This document shows, one piece after another, positions 1 through 8,394 of a stretch of DNA of 64,000 nt (the stretch's first letter is position 1; each line of letters starts with the position of its first letter). Made by a program: the position numbers and the translations under genes. The notes beneath the pieces were generated by a model. The model was not told the DNA's origin. It saw nothing but the letters and a program-made list of their open reading frames with translations, and did no database searches. The stretch is from Evansella sp. LMS18 (lineage in GTDB: Bacteria > Bacillota > Bacilli > Bacillales > Salisediminibacteriaceae): the NCBI RefSeq assembly GCF_024362785.1, contig NZ_CP093301.1, positions 434,001-498,000 of the forward strand. Reading direction: 5' to 3'.

Positions 1-25
1 AAACATTCCCTGCCCTTTGGTAAGG

Positions 26-295
26 TTAATTGTAAACCTTATTAAATGCTTCTTCAATGTTTGGAAGAAGCGAATCCCAATCGGCTCCCATCTCTTTGTT
101 TACAGTCACAAAGTCCTGAAATCCGAAAATATTGTCCACTCCGTCAATTGACAGAAGTTCCTTTGCTAAAGGATGATCGGGCTCGTCCCCTTTTTTGAAA
201 GAAGTACTGCCGGAGCCTTCGAAAAGCACTTGATTTGCAGTAAATTTCATTGCATTTGGATTAGGTGTTGGTTCTCCTCTGACTTCGATAGCCAT
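26..295 (-). CDS. NifU N-terminal (Nfu-type) domain protein
   Basis: An 89-residue protein that is a single NifU/Nfu N-terminal domain. It shows the family motif EPTPNPNAMKF near the start and a GVDNIFGFQDFVTV strand-turn segment. It has no cysteines, so it is not itself an Fe-S scaffold of the CxxC type. Stand-alone copies are common in Bacillaceae and are loosely linked to Fe-S or virulence-factor-like functions, but the role is not established. The start is supported by GGAGG seven bases upstream of ATG. Confidence 0.85.
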   Translation of the reverse strand: MAIEVRGEPTPNPNAMKFTANQVLFEGSGSTSFKKGDEPDHPLAKELLSIDGVDNIFGFQDFVTVNKEMGADWDSLLPNIEEAFNKVYN

Positions 296-413
296 ACATA
301 CACCTCCTTTATGTATTTACGGCTATCATATCACGTAAAGAGTAATTTTCAAAAGAAATTACCGTGCAAAAGCGAGAAGACCTGAAGCACCCTCCTGTGA
401 ATGAATCGTCGTC

Positions 414-1034
414 TTATTCCATCGTATTCCCTTCAGCGGGGATCGGCTGCTCTTTTAGCATTCTTGCGAAATGAAGCAAATTATATGACATCATGCTAAC
501 CTGCTGTTTTGTAAAATCATTGTCCTCTCCACCCTCAATGTAGGAAGCTCCTGGTCCTGCTTCTCCTACCCAGTACGTATCAACGTTAGGTGGGATGGTG
601 AAGCCTAGCTGAGTCAAAGCATAAAGCACTGACCGTGATACTGCCTGTGCCCCGTCTTCATTACCAGTTACCACTACACCTCCAACTTTGTTATAGAAGA
701 TAGACTGGCCTTTGCTGTTTGTTTTGCCGCTTACTCCGTTAAGCCGTTCCAGCGCCTTCTTTATAATGCTGCTTTTTTCACCAAGCCAGATCGGCGTTGC
801 GATTACGAGAATGTCCGCTTCCATAATTTTATTATGGATCCCGAGCCATTCATCGTCTCCCTCATCTTCTTCCATGATTCCATAGTCAATATTATAGTCA
901 ACAAGACGAATGACTTCTGTTTCTGCCCCTTCTTTGCTGAAAACTTCGGCTGATTTCTTAATCAGAGCTTCCGTATTTGATTCCTGCGGGCTTTTTTTCA
1001 GAGTGCCGTTAAGGAATAGCGCTTTAACAGACAT
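414..1034 (-). CDS. NADPH-dependent FMN reductase / flavodoxin-fold oxidoreductase
   Basis: A cytoplasmic flavoprotein of 206 residues. The N-terminal FLNGTLKKSPQESNTEAL segment is the phosphate-binding loop of the flavodoxin-like NADPH-dependent FMN reductase family, and ATPIWLGEKSSIIKKALERL is the usual dimer/FMN helix region. The substrate is unknown. The start is placed at MSVKALF because GGAGG lies eight bases upstream of that ATG. An upstream in-frame ATG overlaps the ribosome site and is unlikely to be used. Confidence 0.85.
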   Translation of the reverse strand: MSVKALFLNGTLKKSPQESNTEALIKKSAEVFSKEGAETEVIRLVDYNIDYGIMEEDEGDDEWLGIHNKIMEADILVIATPIWLGEKSSIIKKALERLNGVSGKTNSKGQSIFYNKVGGVVVTGNEDGAQAVSRSVLYALTQLGFTIPPNVDTYWVGEAGPGASYIEGGEDNDFTKQQVSMMSYNLLHFARMLKEQPIPAEGNTME

Positions 1035-1123
1035 ATCAATTGCCTCCCTCAATGTTTATTTCATATTTCTCTTTCCTTATCAGACTGAAATAAAACATTA
1101 AAAGCCAGGAGTTGAAAAACAAT

Positions 1124-1350
1124 GCTTCAATTTCATAATTCAACAGTTCAACTTTAACGCCGTCAAAAATGGATTTTCAGCTCGCATTTTTCCCGCAAGA
1201 ACGAGCATCTTCTTCAAGGCAAATGCATCGAGTTGTCTCGACGGATATTCTACGGGGCTGAGCTGGCTGAGGAAGAGACAGTCGCCGTCTTACGCTGCAA
1301 TCGGAAAGGTAATGTTGCGTCCTTTTTTATTCAAAACCTATTTATGAACG
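1124..1350 (+). repeat. Dispersed inverted-repeat element, family 1, copy A (degenerate)
   Basis: The first of four related non-coding elements (others near 20.2, 29.9 and 44.3 kb). It carries the family core: GACGGC hairpin, a segment reading GGATTTTCAGCTCG, and the sub-terminal block GCCGTCTTACGCTGCAATC. Like copy B it has an extra internal block of roughly 80 bases with GAGTTGTCTCGAC. It lacks the other sub-terminal block (ACGCTACAGACGGACGCG) seen in B, C and D. It lies between two genes and has no reading frame of its own. Confidence 0.8.
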
Positions 1351-1425
1351 TCATTCCTTTATGTATTAATTAATCCTTTTTTACCCATGTATGCTGGCTT
1401 ACTGGTGACCGTTCGAAGACTGCAA

Positions 1426-1450
1426 CAAAAAACCCGGCTTTGCCGAGTTT
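1426..1450 (-). terminator. Intrinsic terminator after the 203-residue hypothetical gene
   Basis: On the minus strand the stem AAACTCGGC/GCCGGGTTT with a three-base loop runs into a T tract. It lies 26 bases past the stop codon of the gene at 1477-2088. Confidence 0.8.
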
Positions 1451-1476
1451 ATCCATTAAAGCAGCTTTCAACATGA

Positions 1477-2088
1477 CTACCTGTCATTTATATAGACCTG
1501 CAGTTTTTCTCTTTTTTCAGACAGAGAAGTAAGTTCCTTTTTAATTCGGGCAATTTCCAGACTATCCTTCGCTTTCAGGGCATCCACAAGCTCCATAAGT
1601 AAATAGTCGATTTGTGCCGTCATGATGTATAGTTTAACCTCCGGGTCGACACCTTCCATCGGACTGCTGTCTTTTTTAACCGTCCGGTATGACCCCATCT
1701 CAGCTTTTTCACCTCCTCCGATTTTCATAACCGATACTATTTTCCCGTTATCAAAACAGCTAACATAAATCCAGCCGCCAGTTGCCGTTTTCACAATTGC
1801 TCTGCCCTTAGTCTCTGTTATCAGCTCTTCAAGGATTATTGCTAAGTCCTCTATCCGGATGCTCAGTTCATTTAGCTGAATGACTGTTATTTTTTCACTT
1901 GGACGCTGAATTGGTATCAACACCTGGCCTTCCGGAGACTTAATTACCAATTCAACAGTATTTTTATCATGCCGCCAGGAAATGCGGAAATGTGCCTGCA
2001 GCAGTTTCTGGATAAAAGACTTAAGTGCCGGGCGGGGCAGCTCAATAAATACATCCTGGAAATCTGCCTGAAAGCAACTCTCGCTCAT
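1477..2088 (-). CDS. Hypothetical protein, possible C-terminal IDEAL-like helix
   Basis: I do not recognise this family. It has 203 residues, is soluble and has no signal peptide. The N-terminal two thirds look like mixed alpha/beta (IELPRPALKSFIQKLL, GRAIVKTATGGWIYVSCFDNGKIVSVMKIGGGEKAEMGSY is a run of beta strands). The last 45 residues form a charged helical hairpin (QIDYLLMELVDALKAKDSLEIARIKKELTSL). That hairpin resembles the short IDEAL domain of Bacillales proteins, a weak match by eye. The start is ATG at 2088 with AGGAG seven bases upstream; the GTG two codons earlier is too close to that site. Confidence 0.65.
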   Translation of the reverse strand: MSESCFQADFQDVFIELPRPALKSFIQKLLQAHFRISWRHDKNTVELVIKSPEGQVLIPIQRPSEKITVIQLNELSIRIEDLAIILEELITETKGRAIVKTATGGWIYVSCFDNGKIVSVMKIGGGEKAEMGSYRTVKKDSSPMEGVDPEVKLYIMTAQIDYLLMELVDALKAKDSLEIARIKKELTSLSEKREKLQVYINDR

Positions 2089-2444
2089 GACCACGCTCCT
2101 TTCGTGTTTCTTATAATTATCGTATGTGACATCAATAAAAAAAGAATGGTTTTTTATGCAGAAGAGCTATTAAATTCCTGACAGACGGCACCGGGATGCA
2201 GGGGAACTGCTAAGGGGGTTTTAAATAAGAGGGGTATAGAGGCAAGTTCATATTGAAATATTAACATACCGAAGGAAAAGTAAATTAACACCAGCCAGAG
2301 CCATCAACAGTCACATGTATTTTAAGATAAGCAGAATTTTGGGCACTTAATGTTCGCGTGCGAAATCATTCACCGATAATTTGAACTTGTCTTTTTAGCC
2401 AGGCTGGTTTATCTTAAATATAAATATCTGAAAGGGGATGTGCC
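2089..2444. other. Intergenic stretch, no gene seen
   Basis: About 356 bases between two divergently transcribed genes. It is AT-rich. I see no conserved RNA or repeat. It must hold the promoters of both neighbours, but none is convincing. Confidence 0.4.
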
Positions 2445-3362
2445 ATGACTCCTCACTTTTTGAAACCTCGTACCGAACCACGCGAACTAACCCTTCTTAA
2501 ACTTCTCCGTTCCCGATTTGTTCTATCTGAAGAAACCAACGACTATTATTTGAGCAAATTAAAAGGATATGAAGGCGAATGCTACCTGGACTCACTGCTC
2601 GCAACTTTAACGAGCAACTCCCTCATCCTCTGCGATCTCCTCTTTGAGCAAAACAACACCACTTTCCAGATTGACACCTTGCTGCTTGCGCAAAAAACTA
2701 TTTACCTTTTTGAAGTGAAAAACCTTGAAGGCGATTATTACATTAAAAATGGAGATTGGTTCAGAAAATCGACGGGCAAGGCAATAACCAATCCGGTTCA
2801 CCAACTGAAACGGTGTGAAACCCTTCTCCGTTCGCTCCTGCATTCACGTAATATCAAGATGGAAATTGAACCTTACCTAGTCTTCACCAATCCCCTTTTC
2901 ACCTTGTACCATGCCCCGCTTGAACTGTGTGCATATTTCCCGGGACAGTTAAATTCTTTGTTAAAAAAATTGAATCAGGCCCCTTCTGAATTGAATGGAA
3001 GCCATCAGCAGCTGGCGCAGTTCCTTTTAAGCAGGCATGTCGTTGATTCACCGTACGGGAGGCTCCCGGAATACCAGTATGATAATCTTCAAAAAGGTGT
3101 TACTTGCAGGAAGTGCATGTCACTGAATGTGACGGTGACCAGATATACCACGATATGTAACGCATGCAGTCATACGGAGCAAAACACATCAAGCATCCTC
3201 CACGCGGCAAGAGATCTGAAACTACTGTTTCCAGACAGGTTGCTAAACGTACATGCCTTAGATCATTGGTGCGATCACTTGTATCATAGAAAAGTAATTC
3301 AACAAGTATTGGGGACAAACTATAATTTAATCAAAAAGGGTAAGTACTCGTATTATTTATAA
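2445..3362 (+). CDS. NERD-domain (nuclease-related) protein with C-terminal zinc ribbon, copy 1
   Basis: A 305-residue protein with a nuclease-related domain at about residues 40-150. The PD-(D/E)xK-like pattern is visible: E45 in GYEGE, D77 in FQIDTLL, E90 and K92 in FEVKN, and Q120. A four-cysteine zinc ribbon follows (C221, C224, C238, C241), then a helical tail. No signal peptide or membrane helix is present. NERD proteins are presumed DNA-acting, but function is largely untested. The start has AAGGGG seven bases upstream of ATG. A 52-bp tandem array begins about 15 bases after the stop. A paralogue of the same architecture lies at 50242-51213, also beside arrays. Confidence 0.88.
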   Translation: MTPHFLKPRTEPRELTLLKLLRSRFVLSEETNDYYLSKLKGYEGECYLDSLLATLTSNSLILCDLLFEQNNTTFQIDTLLLAQKTIYLFEVKNLEGDYYIKNGDWFRKSTGKAITNPVHQLKRCETLLRSLLHSRNIKMEIEPYLVFTNPLFTLYHAPLELCAYFPGQLNSLLKKLNQAPSELNGSHQQLAQFLLSRHVVDSPYGRLPEYQYDNLQKGVTCRKCMSLNVTVTRYTTICNACSHTEQNTSSILHAARDLKLLFPDRLLNVHALDHWCDHLYHRKVIQQVLGTNYNLIKKGKYSYYL

Positions 3363-3376
3363 ATGGGGCGACTTTA

Positions 3377-4018
3377 CTCTTGCATTACTTTAGTTTCTGT
3401 TTCCTCTCTTTGAAGGGACGCAAGGTGCTCTTGCATTACTTGAGTTAATCATTTCCTCTCTTTGAAGGGATGCAAGACGCTCTTGCATTACTTGAGTTAA
3501 TCATTTCCTCTCTTTGAAGGGATGCAAGACGCCCTTGCATTACTTGAGTTCATCATTTCCTCTCTTTGAAGGGATGCAAGATGCTCTTGCACCACTTGAG
3601 TTCATCATTTCCTCTCTTTCAAGGGACGCAAGACGCTCTTGCACCACTTGAGTTCATCATTTCCTCTCTTTGAAGGGACGCAAGACGCTCTTGCACCACT
3701 TGAGTTCATCCTTTCCTCTCTTTGAAGGGATGCAAGACGCTCTTACACCACTTGAGTTCACCCTTTCCTCTCTTTGAAGGGATGCAAGACGCTCTTGCAC
3801 CACTTGAGTTCACCCTTTCCTCTCTTTGAAGGGATGCAAGGTGCTCTTGCACCACTTGAGTTCACCATTTCCTCTCTTTGAAGGGATGCAAGGCGCTCTT
3901 GCACCACTTGAGTTCATCATTTCCTCTCTTTGAAGGGATGCAAGGCGCTCTTGCACTACTTGAGTTCATCATTTCCTCTCTTTGAAGGGATGCAAGATGC
4001 TCTTGCACTACCTCCGTG
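3377..4018 (+). repeat. 52-bp direct tandem array downstream of NERD gene 1
   Basis: Thirteen occurrences of CTCTTGCA (or close variants) at 3377, 3428, 3480 and then every 52 bases to 4000. Each boundary forms a small perfect hairpin TGCAAG-ACGCT-CTTGCA. The unit interior (TTGAGTTCATCATTTCC then TCTCTTTGAAGGGA) is nearly invariant, with a few C/T or G/A changes. There are no unique spacers, so this is not a CRISPR array. Frames are closed in the sense direction. Confidence 0.97.
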
Positions 4019-4116
4019 CAACCTATTTATATACTCAGGGAGAGCTTGAACATACGGAGTCACGCCCATTGCCTGATCTGGACGTTGTGCAATATAGTTC
4101 CCTGAACAGGAAAGAA

Positions 4117-4142
4117 CCTCACATTGATAAAACAATGTGAGG
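4117..4142 (-). terminator. Terminator of the BsuPI lipoprotein gene
   Basis: The perfect ten-base stem CCTCACATTG/CAATGTGAGG with a six-base loop lies 44 bases past the stop codon and is followed on the minus strand by TTCTTT. Confidence 0.75.
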
Positions 4143-4185
4143 CTTTGAAGGTATTCGTCAGGGGGGATGCCCCGCTGATTAAAGT

Positions 4186-4746
4186 TTACTTTATACTGAC
4201 TGATTGGCTGAATGTTCCCTTTCCAACTTCATTTCCGTCAACTGCATATACGAGCAGGGTAGTTTCCACTGTCAGGCCTTCAGCCGAAGGAATTTGTTCT
4301 GACACCGCCTCATCCTGGAAAGTCAGTGTTTCCCCCGGACCCACCTCTTCAGTTATAAGCGCTTGTGTAAACATTTTGCCTTCTGCGTAGTGGTATATTC
4401 GATTACCAGATTCATCTTTGACCAGGACATCAAACTGCTGCCCTGAAGAAAAGTCAACTCGTTTCGTTTCTTCTGTATCGTTAGTAATCTCCATTGTAAC
4501 GAGCAAAGTGTCTCCTTCTTCCTGAACAACCGTATTAAAAGTTAAGCCCTCTGCTTCCACAGGTGCTTCCCCCTCTCCTGAATTTCCATCATTATTCACA
4601 GTTTCATTGTTATTATTATCATTTTCTTCACCTGCTGGTTCATTTTCCGAAGGCTGTGACCCAGTGTTCTCATCTCCTGTCCCACATGCCGCCCCGGCGA
4701 AAATAAATACCAGGCTCATTACCAGTAAAGCTCTGAAAGCTTTCAT
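4186..4746 (-). CDS. BsuPI-domain lipoprotein
   Basis: A 186-residue exported lipoprotein. The signal peptide (MKAFRALLVMSLVFIFAGAAC) ends in a lipobox-like GAAC. A 40-residue Asp/Glu/Asn-rich linker follows, then a beta-sandwich domain of the BsuPI (intracellular proteinase inhibitor) type: ITNDTEETKRVDFSSGQQFD, YHYAEGKMFTQAL and GPGETLTF are the recognisable strands. BsuPI itself inhibits a cytoplasmic serine protease. An exported version probably has another partner. The start follows GGGGAGG with seven bases spacing; a longer frame upstream has no ribosome site. Confidence 0.85.
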   Translation of the reverse strand: MKAFRALLVMSLVFIFAGAACGTGDENTGSQPSENEPAGEENDNNNNETVNNDGNSGEGEAPVEAEGLTFNTVVQEEGDTLLVTMEITNDTEETKRVDFSSGQQFDVLVKDESGNRIYHYAEGKMFTQALITEEVGPGETLTFQDEAVSEQIPSAEGLTVETTLLVYAVDGNEVGKGTFSQSVSIK

Positions 4747-4804
4747 CCAATTACCTCCCCGTCCTTTACAATGTAGACGGCAGCCTTTGCCATTTAGTTT
4801 CAGT

Positions 4805-5656
4805 CTATTGATCTTTCCTGAACATACCGAAAACCCCGGTTGTCTGTACAATGTTCGTAAATGCTGCAGGGTCGGCTTCATTTACAATCTGATGCAGCAG
4901 ATACAGCTCGTATCTCGTGATTACAATCATGAGGACTTCTTTGTCTTCTTTAGAATACCCCCCTTTAGCAGGTATCCTCGTAACACCTCTTGTAATATTT
5001 TTGTGAAGGGCTTCCTGGACTTCATCTCCTCTATTAGTGACTACCATCGCAGTCAGCTTCACATGGCGGGTATGGAGAGCATCAATAAGGCGTGAGCTCA
5101 CATAAAGAGTAAGTAATGTATAAAGGGCGATTTCCATTCCGAACATGGCCCCGGAAGTAAGAACGATCATGGCATTTAAAATAAAGAAATAAATCCCAAG
5201 CGGCCTGTCGCTTTTTCGGGCCAGCAACAGGACCAGGATGTCAACGCCTCCGGAAGACCCCCCGAATTTCAGCACGAGTCCGGCGCCCATACCTCCCAGC
5301 ACTCCTCCAAAAACAGAATTTAAAATAATATCCTCGGAAATATTTATAACAGGGAGAGCTTCAAGAAAAAAGGTCGTAAACGCAACATTTACAAAACTGT
5401 AAAATGTGAAGCTTTTTCCTACTTTCATCCAGCCGAGTATTGCTACAGGAATATTCAAGAGCAATAGCAACAGCCCTGGGGAAAGCATTGTAAGTTCTGA
5501 AAGAATCTGGGCGACACCTGTAAAGCCGCTTGCAAATACGTTAGCCGGAATAAGAAACAGATTAAGACTCAGAGCAAGCAGCAAGGCACTGCAGACTGCA
5601 ACCGCGAATTTTTTTCCTTCTTCTATTATATCTATGTTCTTCATATAGTTCTGCAT
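4805..5656 (-). CDS. YitT family membrane protein
   Basis: A 283-residue polytopic protein of the YitT/YpjC family. Five or six hydrophobic segments lie in residues 15-210, including the conserved FGGSSGGVDILVLL. A cytoplasmic DUF2179 domain lies at about 220-275 (KGGYSKEDKEVLMIVITRYELYLL). B. subtilis has several paralogues whose transport substrate is not known. It is upstream of the BsuPI lipoprotein gene on the same strand, 58 bases away, and could share a transcript with it. Confidence 0.9.
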   Translation of the reverse strand: MQNYMKNIDIIEEGKKFAVAVCSALLLALSLNLFLIPANVFASGFTGVAQILSELTMLSPGLLLLLLNIPVAILGWMKVGKSFTFYSFVNVAFTTFFLEALPVINISEDIILNSVFGGVLGGMGAGLVLKFGGSSGGVDILVLLLARKSDRPLGIYFFILNAMIVLTSGAMFGMEIALYTLLTLYVSSRLIDALHTRHVKLTAMVVTNRGDEVQEALHKNITRGVTRIPAKGGYSKEDKEVLMIVITRYELYLLHQIVNEADPAAFTNIVQTTGVFGMFRKDQ

Positions 5657-5862
5657 TTCTTAGTCTTTCTCCTCTCTGTATAAAAACTGCGATTGAATAG
5701 CATTATGTATTTCTCATAAAATAAGTATGTTTTCTTAAAATGGGTATTTATTATGAAAAATATTCTGCTGGCCTCAGACAACCAGCCTGAGATTTGGTAA
5801 ATTATATACCAACTAACAGGACGACATCGCAAATCTGCTGCCAAAAAGAAAACCATCATGGA

Positions 5863-6162
5863 TTATGATGGCTTTTCTTTCTCATCCTCGTTCCCCTGTT
5901 CCTTCTCATTGTAATATTTAACTGCGTAAGTCGATCCTTCGCCAACCATTTTATTATCAGAAATATCCTCCGGATCAGAGTATCCCATCTTTTCATCATA
6001 ATATCGTTCATAATCTTCTTTCGTATTGTTTGATAACTTCGATTTTACCCTATTAAGATTATGCATGATTTTTTCCCGGTTTTCTTCTTTTCCAAGAAAA
6101 TATGTTCCTGCTGCCACAGCTGTGGCTACGGCTGTTGATGTAAATAATTTCTTAGAGTTCAC
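5863..6162 (-). CDS. Small hypothetical protein with N-terminal hydrophobic segment
   Basis: A 99-residue protein. Residues 2-22 (KKLFTSTAVATAVAAGTYFLG) form one membrane anchor or signal-like helix, followed by a basic helix and an acidic, tyrosine-rich tail with DNKMVGEGSTYAVKYYNE. I recognise the layout as a conserved small Bacillaceae protein of unknown function. The start is GTG at 6162, with GGAGG seven bases upstream. The longer reading from an ATG six codons earlier overlaps the ribosome site. Confidence 0.7.
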   Translation of the reverse strand: MNSKKLFTSTAVATAVAAGTYFLGKEENREKIMHNLNRVKSKLSNNTKEDYERYYDEKMGYSDPEDISDNKMVGEGSTYAVKYYNEKEQGNEDEKEKPS

Positions 6163-6305
6163 CAGTATTCCTCCCTTCATCTTAAAGGTTTTTTATTTCC
6201 TTCCCTTATTCTTTGCTGCATAAACAGTATTGATTTTCCTGCGTTGTTCCTTGGTGTTTAAGTCTTTTTAACGGGAAAAGCCCACCCAGTATATTCAAAA
6301 ATAAA

Positions 6306-6324
6306 GAGGGGATCCTGTCCCCTC
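6306..6324 (-). terminator. Terminator of the lmo0937-like gene
   Basis: The stem GAGGGGA/TCCCCTC with a five-base loop is followed on the minus strand by TTTATTTTT. Confidence 0.75.
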
Positions 6325-6343
6325 CCGATGTTCGTCTGAATCG

Positions 6344-6487
6344 TTATGCTCGCCGGCCTGAAACAAGATTGAAGATAGCTACGATCAATGCGATCACGAG
6401 AAGAATATGAATTAGTCCTCCGCCAATCTCAAAACTAAACCCTAATAACCATAAGATTATAATTATCCCTACAACTGTCCAAAGCAT
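6344..6487 (-). CDS. lmo0937-family small membrane protein
   Basis: A 47-residue peptide starting MLWTVVGIIIILWLLGFSF, with two hydrophobic helices separated by EIGGGLIH and ending SGRRA. It matches the lmo0937 family of tiny membrane proteins in Firmicutes, of unknown and possibly stress-linked function. GGAGG lies six bases before the ATG, and a good terminator follows the gene. Confidence 0.85.
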   Translation of the reverse strand: MLWTVVGIIIILWLLGFSFEIGGGLIHILLVIALIVAIFNLVSGRRA

Positions 6488-6588
6488 TATTATTCCTCCT
6501 TGTAAAATTTAATTGTTTACTCTGGTGTATTTTTATGTTGACTTATCCTGTCGTTGGTGGTACTATTACCGTTTTGTAAAAATTAAAA

Positions 6589-6611
6589 ACCCCTTGTTTT
6601 AAACAAGGGGT
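6589..6611 (-). terminator. Terminator of the rhodanese gene
   Basis: The stem ACCCCTTGTTT/AAACAAGGGGT is followed on the minus strand by TTTTTAATTTTT. It sits 13 bases past the stop. Confidence 0.85.
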
Positions 6612-6623
6612 CTGAAAACGTAT

Positions 6624-7001
6624 CTACTTTTTCCATTCGGTCAGTTCTTTTTCACTTTTCAGGTGATGTTCTTTCCCTGCTGTAATGTCTCCATCCCAGG
6701 AAAGCATCCCTCCATTAAAATTTGTCACTCTCTCAATACCGTTAGCCTTAAGAAATAACGATACTTTCTGAGACCTGTTACCGCTTCTGCAGATAAAAAC
6801 ATATTCTTTATCTTCGCGGAAAGCCTCAACAAGTTCAGGAATCGTGTGCATAGGGACTAATGGAACTCCGGGAATATGGCCAGCTTCATACTCTTCCGGT
6901 TCCCTCACATCAAGAATGACTTTTTCATTATCTTCGTTTTCAAGTATTTCTTTCAGTTCCTCTGTCTCTACCTGGTTAACACCTTCGAGTTCATATGGCA
7001 T
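6624..7001 (-). CDS. Rhodanese-like sulfurtransferase
   Basis: A single-domain rhodanese of 125 residues. The active-site loop is CRSGNRS (about residues 71-77), with the catalytic cysteine present. DVREPEEYEAGHIPGVPLVPM is the conserved N-terminal rhodanese signature. It probably moves sulfane sulfur in the cytoplasm; the acceptor is unknown. The start has AGAGGTGAG about eight bases upstream. It has its own terminator and so is likely monocistronic. Confidence 0.92.
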   Translation of the reverse strand: MPYELEGVNQVETEELKEILENEDNEKVILDVREPEEYEAGHIPGVPLVPMHTIPELVEAFREDKEYVFICRSGNRSQKVSLFLKANGIERVTNFNGGMLSWDGDITAGKEHHLKSEKELTEWKK

Positions 7002-7084
7002 AATATTTTCTCACCTCTTACATGAAGATACTGTATTTTACACCTAATTTATTCACCATGTAAAATCTCCGGTCCATTAATCAA

Positions 7085-8197
7085 TTATTTTTTATCCCCA
7101 TTTAACTCGTCATCAATTTTCTCACGAAGCTTAAACAGGCGGTACATATGACTGACTACGACCTTTGTTACCGCATATGTCGGTATGGCAAGAATCAAAG
7201 CAAGCAGTCCGCCAAAACGTCCGGCTACGAGAAGGAGCAGTATTACTGTCAATGGGTGGAGATGCAGTTTTTTACCCATTACCTTCGGGGTAATCAGGTT
7301 GCTTTCAATCTGCTGTACGATAACAATTGCTAAAGCCACCCATAAAAATGTTATTGGCGAGTCTATTAGAGCAACAATAGCTGCCGGGATAGCGCCAATC
7401 CAAGGGCCTATAAACGGGATAACATTCGTAAACATAGCCACAAGCGCCAGTATTAATGAATATTCAAGTCCTATAATAAGAAAGGCAATATACATCAGAA
7501 CGCCTACACAAAAGCTTACGATAATCTGCCCCTGAATATAAGCACTCAGCGCCCCATCCATATCCTCTACAATTGATTTCCCCTCTTTTTTCTGTTTTTC
7601 CGGCAGAAAACGGAGTACCTGGTCCGGTGCCTTATGTCCGTCCTTCAGCAGGAAAAATAAAATGAACGGGATGACAACGGCTGTTATAAGAGCACTCGCT
7701 ACAGCTCCTATAAAGGAGGCGATATTGCCAGCAATAAATTCTGCTGCGTCTGCAATATTTTCTGTTATAAAGTCCCCTATTTCTTCAAGTGAGAAATTAT
7801 CCGTTTCCTGGAATTGTTCTACCCATGGATGATTCTGAGCCTGAACAAGCATTTGATTCAGTTCATTAATCAGCCCCGGCAGGTTGTCCACCAGGTTCAT
7901 CACCTGCTCCTGCAGCGTTGGTCCGACAAGGAACACCAGCCCGGTAATTATTCCGATAAGGGCGAGAAAAATAGTCAAAATAGCCAGGGGCTTAGGAAAC
8001 TTATGGTTATGTAAAAATGAAACTATTGGCCTCAACAGATAAAACAGCACTCCTGCGATCAGGAAGGGAATAAATAACGTCTGGAAAATAATCACTAAAG
8101 GCTGGAAAATGAATGGGACGAGTGTAGCAAGGTAAATGATAAGAAGTACAAATATGGTTGCAACGAGAAATCGGTAATATTTACGGGTAAAAAGCAT
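7085..8197 (-). CDS. AI-2E family transporter (YueF/PerM type)
   Basis: A membrane protein of about 370 residues with seven or eight helices. The family pattern is present: three N-terminal helices, an extracytoplasmic region with QEQVMNLVDNLPGLINELNQ, and a C-terminal helix bundle containing FTNVIPFIGPWIGAIPAAIVAL and LITPKVMGKKLHLHPLTVILLLL. Members export AI-2 or act in Na+/H+ or osmotic homeostasis; substrate cannot be told here. The start is taken as ATG 8197 (GGTG six bases upstream). GTG at 8206 is possible. Confidence 0.88.
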   Translation of the reverse strand: MLFTRKYYRFLVATIFVLLIIYLATLVPFIFQPLVIIFQTLFIPFLIAGVLFYLLRPIVSFLHNHKFPKPLAILTIFLALIGIITGLVFLVGPTLQEQVMNLVDNLPGLINELNQMLVQAQNHPWVEQFQETDNFSLEEIGDFITENIADAAEFIAGNIASFIGAVASALITAVVIPFILFFLLKDGHKAPDQVLRFLPEKQKKEGKSIVEDMDGALSAYIQGQIIVSFCVGVLMYIAFLIIGLEYSLILALVAMFTNVIPFIGPWIGAIPAAIVALIDSPITFLWVALAIVIVQQIESNLITPKVMGKKLHLHPLTVILLLLVAGRFGGLLALILAIPTYAVTKVVVSHMYRLFKLREKIDDELNGDKK

Positions 8198-8296
8198 GTT
8201 TTTCACCAGCCTTCATTAAAATAAGTTATATTATAGCACATACCCGCCTCCTTCCCCGGCATAACACTCTATGAAAAATATGTAGAACTATTAGTT

Positions 8297-8325
8297 TTGA
8301 CAATCTATTTTTTTTTTGCTTAAAT
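8297..8325 (+). promoter_or_regulatory. Candidate sigma-A promoter of the TAXI binding-protein gene
   Basis: TTGACA at 8297-8302, then 17 bases including a T run, then TTAAAT. The -35 is perfect and the -10 is poor. It is about 70 bases upstream of the start codon. Confidence 0.4.
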
Positions 8326-8394
8326 TAAATCAAGTACCTGCTTTTTTACAATTGTTGGTGCTATCTTAAATACTAGTAAACAGGGGGTAAAAGA

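Noticed and set aside
3377-4018. CRISPR array
   Set aside because: The whole 52-base unit repeats; there are no unique spacers and no cas genes. The same holds for the arrays at 21.6, 49.8 and 51.2 kb.
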